From Strongylocentrotus purpuratus (Eukaryota > Echinodermata > Echinoidea > Camarodonta > Strongylocentrotidae), in assembly GCF_000002235.5 (NCBI RefSeq), contig NW_022145543.1:1302001-1366000 (forward strand): a DNA stretch of 64,000 nt. Reading direction: 5' to 3'. The first letter of the stretch is position 1, and each line of letters starts with the position of its first letter. Shown here in pieces: positions 40,593-50,703 of this stretch. The notes beneath the pieces were generated by a model. It was not told the DNA's origin. It saw only the letters and a program-made list of their open reading frames with translations, and ran no database searches. The translations under genes were made by a program, and so were the position numbers.

Positions 40593-43500
40593 CCCCGCGC
40601 ACACATGCACAAGCACACTAACATCCTCATTTGCAAAGAAAACTCACCGAGTAGCTGTTCTTAGCAAAGATGCTCGCAACATATTGACCGGGGACTGCAT
40701 ACACGTGATTCATTGTCACCACTGCGTCGTCAGCCGTAGCATGCGATCCGTCACCATAGTCGAACGACGTTGTCACTGAAGCTCCTGTGACGTCGGGTTG
40801 AAGGGACCGAGGTTGCCCAACAACGAAGACGTCACTGGTGCTGTTGAGCTGCACCGCTGCGCGCGTCAGGACGATGCTGAGTACCGTGTCGCTCTCGGCT
40901 CCCCCGCACTCCTGAGAGACGTCACCGCTGCATGTGCGGTCACAGGTGCTCACTATGGAACTGGAGTAGGTATTGTCACTGCACAGACAATAGCGACCCA
41001 TTGTAAGAGCGGCATACTGGTAGTCGAGGACTGCACAGGCATCCGCGCAGGTATCATGGTCAATATCGTCCGGGTCATAGTCACCAGCTGACGTCACAAA
41101 GATGCGATTGCTGACGTCGACCTTGTAGCATCCTTGTATGTTAAACGCCGCTGAAAAAATGAACAAATCGGAAAAAGAATTGTGGATTTAGACTTAGCAA
41201 GCTAGGTCAGGCAAGCTTGTAATTCAACTTTCTTCCCATAAATCTACCTCACTCCTGCCCCACTGCCAGTTACCCCTGGACTACAGCTTTTCCGCACATC
41301 TACCTCCGGAACACTTTACCAAAGAAACCCCGGGACTATCGCCTTGTGGGACAATTACCACCTGCACAGCTACCCGCCGTACAAGTACTGTCAAGATCAA
41401 CTTTACCCCCCATATAAAAAATACTGGCGGGCAACTCCCCCCCCCCCCCCCCCCCCCCCTCTCTTAAAATACCTCACTTACACACTCGAAAAGAAGTCTT
41501 AACATAAGGATACAGATCTCAAATTACAAGAAGAAAGTGTTCACTGAGTCAAAAACATCAAGAAAACGAGAGTAGTGTTCATTTATTATCAAACTTAATT
41601 TTGGGCAAAGAAAATGTTTCAGTGGTAAATAGATTTGCCTCCCCTGAAGCCAAACTAGAGAAGGCTGATGGTTGTGTTGCAGAAATAGGACGGCGCATAT
41701 TACTTGGAAAATACGGCAATGTCCCGGCGTGATAACATAATGAAAGATAAAGATGTATTATAAGCAAAACAACAAAGATGAGGATGACAATCATCGTTAG
41801 TCTTCCCCATAGTGCTGTATGGAAGGCAATACTGGACAGTAAAAACAGCAGAAAGAAATTAGACTTATTTAAAATGTAGTGGTGGATTAGGATGCTAAGA
41901 ATACCACAGACAGTCTGGAGAACAAACAGATCCGTGCTTGATGACCTACAACCAAGCTGTTCCTTGGAGGCTGTGAACTATAGACTTGGTTGATTTAGGC
42001 GGTAGTTGTATGGGGGTAGTTGTCCAGGGGGTAGTTGTCCTAGGGGTAGTTGTCCGGGGTGATTGTCCGGGGGGAGTTGTTCTAGGGGGTACTTTTCTGG
42101 GGGTAGTTGTCCTAGGGGTAGTTGTCCGGGGTGGTTGTCCGGGGTAGTTGTCCTAGGGGGTACTTGTCTGGGGATAATTGTCCGGGGTAGTTGTCCTAGG
42201 GGTAGTTGTCCGGGATGGTTGTCCCGGGGGTACTTGTCCTAGGGGGTACTTGTCTGGGGATACTTGTCCAGGGGTAGTTGTCCTAGGGGTAGTTGTCCGG
42301 GATGGTTGTCCCGGGGGTAGTCGTCCTAGAGGGTGGTTGCCCTAGGGGGTGGTTATCCGGGGTTGGATGTCCAGGGGGTAGGTGTCCTGATACGGATTTA
42401 GACACACTTTAAGATAAAGAGTATGTAGTAGGATAAAAGGGTAAAGAAAAGAAGAGGAAGGTAAAGTATTAGATGGATAGAATGTGTGACCATAGAAACA
42501 TACAAGTCCTTTAAAGCTTATCTGCCGTAGTTTACAGGAGGGATTAGACTGCCCTGCAAGGTCACTGGACAGGTGGTTATCTCATCAACTCAGCTCTCAA
42601 TTAACATAAGAAAAAGAGGACCATGGGGGACCAATGGTCACCGATTAGGCATTGTTTGGTATATAGAGGGCGCAAGTAGCTACAAGTAGTGCAGAGGGCC
42701 TTTAATGTGTTGTGCAAACTTTCATCACAAAGTAACCTGTAGAAAGTTTGCCACGGCGGCGTGACCAGGAGTCGGGGACGACTCGATAGCACCTCACAAT
42801 AGATGTCCTACTATATAGCTGTAATGGTTAGGGATAATTGGCCTGTTTTTGTTTTAACTCTCGAACCATTACTCTCGCCATATGTGATTCCGATGGATTT
42901 GATATATTTACAGCCCCACGACAACTTGTGCATGCATATTTTTACTATAGGTTTTCCCGCCCAACTTCGCAAACTTAGCATCCGAATTAACGTTACGTTC
43001 ATTCAAGTTCGTGCGAAATTGAATGACTATGTAGATCAACATTCAAAAAGCTAATTGCGTCATTCAATTTGGTTTAGTGGTATGCGATTTCATACTCTTG
43101 TCACGGAGAAGTGCAAAACGAGCATTCAATTTAGAAAAGCGTGCAAAGAGCATTCAAATTCGCGCCGGACAGACGGTGGTATGTATTCGTGCATTCAATT
43201 TCATGATTAGGCATAATTATGTGACATTTGTGCATTGCTTTTCATTTGATGTTAATTAATTTGTCACTCAATATACTTCTTTTTGAATAATTTTATGCAA
43301 AGTTTACTTGGAGGAATGGCATGCGTATTTGTAAGTAGATATATGTCATTATTACACAGGTAACTGTCCCCAGAGAAGGTGCACAATTTGTGACTTCTCT
43401 TATAAGCACCTGCTATACAGTATATGAACAGATCCTGGACAGAGGTAGAGTTCAGCTTTAATAGACATGGACATGATGGAAACAATACAATGATGAATAA

Positions 43501-46500
43501 AGAAAAAGATGTTAAATGAAAAGAAAGAACGATCACGTACTCAATCAAGATTGATAAAACAAACCATTAAAAAAATAACCTCAAAGACATTTATAATGAA
43601 AAATATGAAAATATGAATAAAAAGATGTTTCAACGAAAATAAAGAATGTCGAAAGAAAGAGAAAACATAAAATGCAATATTAATATATCAGACAAATGAG
43701 AAGATTGTATAATGTGAAATCATGTCAGAAAAGATCATAGAGAAAAAGAATAAATAAATGAACATGAAATACTGAATATCCGAATAAACATCGAGCCTCA
43801 TACAATGATTATGAGGTCTAGTTTTAATTTGAATGACCCGATTGCGAAAGAGGTTGCCCATAGACGAAAATGAAATCGCAATTCGCCATAGAATTCTCCT
43901 CCCGCTCAACATTGGCGAAATTAAATGACCCTTATACGCATTTCCAAATTGACTGAACCAAGCTTTAATTTGAATGTGCATGTTTAGACAATTTGGTGAC
44001 TCGAAATTGAATGCAACAAGTTTAAAAATGAAACAGGGGAGCAACGAGTGAAGAAAATTTGCTCGAACATGAATGCACGTTAATGAAATGGATTGCTGCT
44101 TTGACGAAATTGGCCGGGAAAACCTATATTAATTCTACAGATGTTATATTTGAATCGACTCGATTTTGAATTATTATGCATATGAAATACGTAAATAGAC
44201 AATATTGAAGTACACGTTAACTACACGTGGATTGACATAAGAGGACAGTGCTTTATGCTTTACTTTGTACATACTATATTGAATTTCAATATGGATTTTT
44301 CATTAGTGCTGGGGTTTTTCATTGCTACTATTTACATGACAACTTACATTTGTTAAGGTTAACTTAATTATACATGTAATAATATCATTAGTTTAGTGAC
44401 GGGCTACCCAGGGGCCCGTTTCATAAAACTTGATATCAATAACAAGCTACAAACTACTGTTATAAGCTACTGAAATCATGGCATGTAATTGGCTGAGAGC
44501 AAATTTGTCATAGAAATTTAGCATTTTTTATAGATAAACATTTTTATGAAACGGGCCCCTAGCCCTGTACCATAAGGGTTACCTTATTATATTTTAATGA
44601 AAGACGACCAGGATCGTAAATCGCATGAAAATGTTTTCATATTCCTAGTCTGATATAATATACATTTAAAGTGAGAGAGATGGAGAGGAAGAATGATTGA
44701 ACAACATTTTGTAATTCCAAAAGAGAAAAACTAATTGGATATCAAATGTCACCACTATATCAAATTAACTCGTTACGTTAGATTTCATATATACATTACC
44801 ACAACTGTTTTTATTCATGAATAAACCACGATCCAATTCATTCGCATGCGCATTTTTGTATGATAGCCTTGAAATATATTTTCGAAAGGTGGGCTCTTTG
44901 GAGAGGCAACAATGTTATAAAAATTTCTCCGAATTACATCAGAAAAGATATGAATGACTTATTTAGGATCAATTTTACCGCGTTACAAATATGATATGCT
45001 TTTAAAAACGAACTTTCCTTTTTTTACCGACATATAACCAAAGCAGACCAGCAAGGCCGACAAAGATTGAACAAGAAAAATAATCACTTTAACCGGAATG
45101 ACCAAGAAACGGTTGGCTTGGAGTCGGTTAGTAATCAGTGTGGAGTCGGTACGTGTGACTAAGTTATCATACTTTATAACGTTATTCCTTTCTTTCTGTC
45201 CTTTCTAAATTTTCTACCTAGCGGTCTCATTGTCTATATTGTAAGCCAAATCATTGAACATGGAATGACTTCCACGACAATGTCAAATGTCAAATAGTGA
45301 CTTGAGTTGTAAGAAAGCGTAATACTGAATATGGCTTAATGATTGTTGAATATGAATCGGCATTGTGTCTCTTGTCTTTTTAATTTGTTTGGTGCTGTCT
45401 AATAACAATAATTAAAAACAAACCTCTGACGTGATTGAGGCATATTTTCAAATACATCCCGCGTCTGATTTGCTATAATGAATTACTGTATAACAATAAC
45501 TCACAATGAACAATGCTCACTATTTCTATCGTTCGCGCCAAGTTGAGCCATGCGGGATTACGAAATAATATCATCAAATCCATGCAATATCAAATTTTAA
45601 TTGTTCACGAGCTCCATGACGTGCGGAGTTTAATATCCCAGAAGGCCAGCATCTAGATAGATCGAACAAACCAGCCAATTTTATTTAATTTCCTGGCAAT
45701 CAATAATCTCCATGGTGAAATTGGAAGCTTGAATAATGACCCAGCGGCAAAACAAAGTGCGGGAATGACAATAATGGATCTTTTTGTGATCTGACTGCAG
45801 AGCTGGTTACCATGCAGGCGTGTAATTAAGGGCCAGGCTATTGACTGGAAATCGATAGTGATTTATCGCGCTAGTGATCGTGAAATCGTTTAATGAAAGA
45901 AGGGGTGGAATCGTCATAAATTCAAGATGTTTATATTTCCTACTTATGTTTACATAATTCTACCTTTTATTACTGCTGCGCTATTTCCCCCCTTTTCTCC
46001 ATACCTATCTTTTCTTTCCTAACAGTAACAATGCTTAAATTCTTCTTCCTCTTCTTCTTTTTCTTCTTTTTCTCCTTCTTCTTCTTCTTCTTCGTCTTCT
46101 TCTTCGTCTTCTTCTTCTTTTTCTTCTTCTTCTTCTTCTTCTTCTTCTTCTTCTTTTCTTCTTCTCCTTCTTCTTCTTCTTCTTCTTCTTCTTCTTCTTC
46201 TTCTTCTTCTTCTTCTTCGTCCCCCTCTTTCTCTTCCTTCTTCTTCTATTTCTTTTTTTTTCTTTGTACTTCTCCTTCTTTTGGCGGAACTTAGTGAAGT
46301 AAAGACAAAAGTTTTCATTCAATCCCTTTCTAACGATCCTGGGTCTGCCCCACATGCATTAGCATGAGAAGGAGGAGGAGGAGGAGGAGGAGGAGGAGGA
46401 GGAGGCGTATAGGATGCGGAGAAGGAGGTTTTGAGGAGGAGAAACATTAGTAGAATAACAGCAAATACTTCTACTACTGCTCTTGTTGTTGTGAGTTACC

Positions 46501-48605
46501 TTGTAAATTTAATTTAAATTTTAAATTACTAAAGGGCCTGCTGCACTATTTTCACGGTACTAAACCATATTAAAATCAGCAATCGTCTCAAATTTATGTC
46601 AAATGCATACTGCCTTGAATAAAGAATTATACAAATCGCGTTGTATACAGTTTCTGATGAGCATATTGCTATAAATTTAAACAAGTTATGGCACAATTTC
46701 GTGGTGTGAATACACGAACCTCAATCTAACTGTGTAGACCATATCTTCATTTTTTTTTTTAAATTCCGTTTGCTCTTTTTTTTTATTTGTTGAAAATGCA
46801 GCCATTGTTCTCAAATGCGGGTTCGTGTTTCATTGCGCCGTATACACCCACTTTTTTTGGAAAGGTCATTAGCAATTGATTCAAATTCATTATTCTCTAT
46901 TCACTTCACTGCCAGATCGATATCATCGGAGCAACTGTAAATATGGAGAAAAAAGGGCCCTGAGAAATGCAAAGAATAGAAAATGATAAAACCGTTGCCT
47001 GGTAACGTTTTATGGCGGCGCTAAAAGTGACATTTCTTTATACATATTTTATGACCATGTTTGTTCTAGGATGGGGGCTTTTAAAGATGTGTATTGCCAA
47101 GTATTTCTTGTCTGGAAGCGCTGGTCTTTGAAAGGAAATTTGTAATGTGTTGCAGTTTACCACGTCCCGGGTTCAAACAGATAAAGCGGGAACTGGTTAA
47201 GCCCGCGTCCTTAAAAGTTACTGTTTGAGCGTATCTTTTGGCATTAATCATTATCCACTCATACATAATCATAGATTCATTTGTACATTTAAACAAATGT
47301 TTTAGTTTGAGTACGGGTAGTAGTAGTAGTAGTAGCGGAAGTAGAAGTATTAGTAGTGGTAGAAGTAGTAGAGGTAGTAGTAAGAGGAGGAGGAGGAGAA
47401 GGAGGAGGAGGAGGAGGAAGACAGAGGAAGACAGAGGAAAGACTAAAGAAGACTGAGTTTCATTTAGGCATATCAAATAGCAACATTCGATACATACAAG
47501 TTTAGAAATTACAATCATTTACAGGCAAAGCTACCATTATTTACGGAGCTACCAAATACACAGGTGTACACCCCTATCTCTCCTCCCTTATCGAATGGCG
47601 AAAAAAGGGGAAAACAATAAACAGTGAAAGGAAGGGAAGAAGGGGTAGAAGAAAGTGAAGTGAATATGATAAAACTCCCTTCCACACCCATGCACTTAAA
47701 AATAAAAATTATAGCATGTTTAATTCATATTTAATTGATTTAATAAAAAACATGGACCCACTATTAAACAAAACAACAACAATAAGGGCAGTGCCTATTT
47801 TGACTTTCCTAAGGGTAAAAATTACCCTCTCCAATTATCGAATAAAACCTGAAAATAAAGTAAAAACAAACACCAAAAATGCAAATATTTCTTATATCAT
47901 ACCCCGTGAGTACATAGCAAATTAAATTGCCATCCATGGGTATGGCGTACCCGGGCAAAAGGCAAACACTGTCTACTGTTTGAAATCTGGTTTTGTTCAA
48001 ACATTCATTGAAGCTTATGACGCCATTTATTAGACAGAGGATCAATACACGGGACAGTGGAAGCTAAACATTTCGAGCAGAAATGTGGAAAATCGATGGG
48101 TTTGAGACGACATTGTTGCAAATTTACAAATAGATGGTGAGAGAAGTGACAAAGAAAGTAACCAAATATAAATGATTCATAAACCAATGCAGTAGTCAGT
48201 GTAATACTGACGCGGACAAATTAATCCGATAGCTAGGCTATCATAAAATCTAATTAATTAGAAAATATATTTTTATATCAGAAACATCGTGAGGAATTTC
48301 AATATTTGGATTACTATTTTGTGTTACTATCTGTCTACCCCCATGTCTGTTTATATACCTTTCTTCCTACTGTCTTTGTCTCTTTCTTTCTTTCCCTGCC
48401 TGTTTTTCTCTCTCCCTTACTCACTCTTTCACTCTCTCTCACTCACTCTCTCTCTCTCTCTTCCTCTCTCCCTCTATCTCTCTCTCTCTCGCACTTACTA
48501 TTCTTTCTCCCTTTCACTCTAAAATTAACTAATACTAAAAAAGCTCTCTGTATACTCTCATCTTTAAATTCTTTATCATTTTCTCACCCCAACCTTCCCG
48601 ATCAA

Positions 48606-48637
<32 letters not shown>

Positions 48638-48640
48638 ATA

Positions 48641-48675
<35 letters not shown>

Positions 48676-50646
48676 AGATATATCCTTCTCTGTCTCTAGA
48701 TCTCCCCCAATCTTCACCATCTCTTCCTAATAAGCCAACCAATATTAGTCACTTCTTCGAGACACTCTCTGCTGGATATGGTCTCTCCATGATATCATCG
48801 ATCAGTCCTAGCCATAAACTAATGACAGACCACCTACCAGTCAAGTGTCTTTACACAGGGTGCTATGAAGGATAGCATAAGCACCTAGCAAGATCGATGT
48901 ATGTATTAATGATCGCGTATGGATGCTATAGGAAATGCTATTCATACTCTTGCAGTCAGCGGTGTCGCAGGACATTTTGAAAGATATTATGGGGGCGGGG
49001 TGGGATCGGGCCAAGGGTACTTGGAAGAGGAGCAACAGTATAATCTCAGTGTGCTAACTAAAAATCGTTCCTGCCATACGTTTGCAGTCAGGGGCATAGC
49101 CAGTGCGTTTTGAATTTGGAGTGTAATGGATATTCGAAAAGGGTGTTTGGAAGAAGAAATGTAAGGGTATGGAAAACCTTTCATACTTAAAACGACGAAA
49201 ACGTAAAGCTTAAAATGAGTTTTAAGTAATAACATAAAAACTCATTAAAATGCCAGTAAAATCAAATCCAATTTCGATGTGATTTTGATTTGATTAAATT
49301 TTATTTATAGTTGGCTACGTTTTCAATATTAAACCTTTTTCTTTTAAACATAATGACAAAGACTTTAAAAAATTACCCTAAGGTTCAGCTGCATTGTGCA
49401 TAACAATTAGAAAAGAAGCGAACTCTAAAAAGATGTATACAATTTCCCATCACAGGTTGCTTTACATAGTTAGGGTTAGGATTAGGTTTTACGAAAACAG
49501 TAATGATATTGCGTTAAATTTTATATCAAAAGTAAAAATCCATTCTGCTCTGAATTGCTTTTAGTTATCACATCGATCTCAATTCCTCCAAATAGGTTCA
49601 AGTTAAATTGTAACTGTATCAAACCAATTGCTTGTAAAATCGTGGGGAAAAAAGGAAAAAAGAATGTCAATGCTTTGTTACAATCTGATACATTGCCAGG
49701 ATATAAGATATACATTAATTCCTTGAAATGCTATAGAGCGCCGTAATGGCAGCCATGCTAAAGCTAGGGTAATAATTTCTAAAGCTCTTTGGAAGCGCAT
49801 AGAGACAATATAATGTGATTTACGCTAATCAATGTAATTTTCATAATAATATCTATAATGTTCTTTCGGTAACTGTGTTAATTTATTATGGGCGTTCCCA
49901 ACTCAAGCTACGCTTTCCGGGTTTTCGCCTCCTTCCGTATCTGAATTAATTACTGTATACTCTATGTTGAAATCATTGTTACATATATCACGTATATATA
50001 CATTGTGTTTTATATTGTGCTGTTGAGAAGGAAATAAATGTTAATAAATACAAATACAAATATTGTTATCATTTCATTCTAAAATGCTAACAAAATCATT
50101 TAGATTGAGTGAGTACTTACCATCAGTTTGAGCGTACAGCGTCTGTAAAATATAAAGAAAAATAAGTTTCAGCAGGATCAATTTAATTTCTTTGAATTAA
50201 AGCTACATTAAATATAGCTCGTGTATAAAATATTTAAAATATTTATTGCCACATCATCGGGTTCTTTCAAATGCTATTTCAGAGGATTGCGCTGAATATA
50301 TTTTAAGATGCGGTGTTGCATATGCTATTCTCCCGATTAGAATGATTAGGATACTACTGAATCGAAATGTAATTCCTTTTTAAAAGAAGATCAATCAAAT
50401 CATGAATTTCATCTTCAGATTATTTTACAGTGGAACCTGTAAATAAAGACCACTCAAGAGAAACATGAAAAGTGGTCTTTACAGGCAGGTGGTGCTGATG
50501 TACAGGTTCCTTCAGTGCATGTTTAAATGTAAAACCATACTCAAGGGGAAAAAATATTGTGGTCTTTATAGACAGGTGGTTTTTCAATACAAGTGGTCAA
50601 TAAAGCAGGTTTGACTGTATCTAAACAATGTCAATTATGTCATCAA

Positions 50647-50703
<57 letters not shown>

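Noticed and set aside
42003-42392. CRISPR-like regular repeats
   Set aside because: Units are contiguous, short and diverged without unique spacers, in a eukaryotic intron: a minisatellite.
46019-46355. Poly-Phe, poly-Glu and poly-Arg frames
   Set aside because: Readings of the CTT microsatellite.
41151-50120. Possible extra exons in intron 2
   Set aside because: Exon 2 and exon 3 fit directly in phase 1, and no other short frame with flanking splice signals and plausible protein was found.
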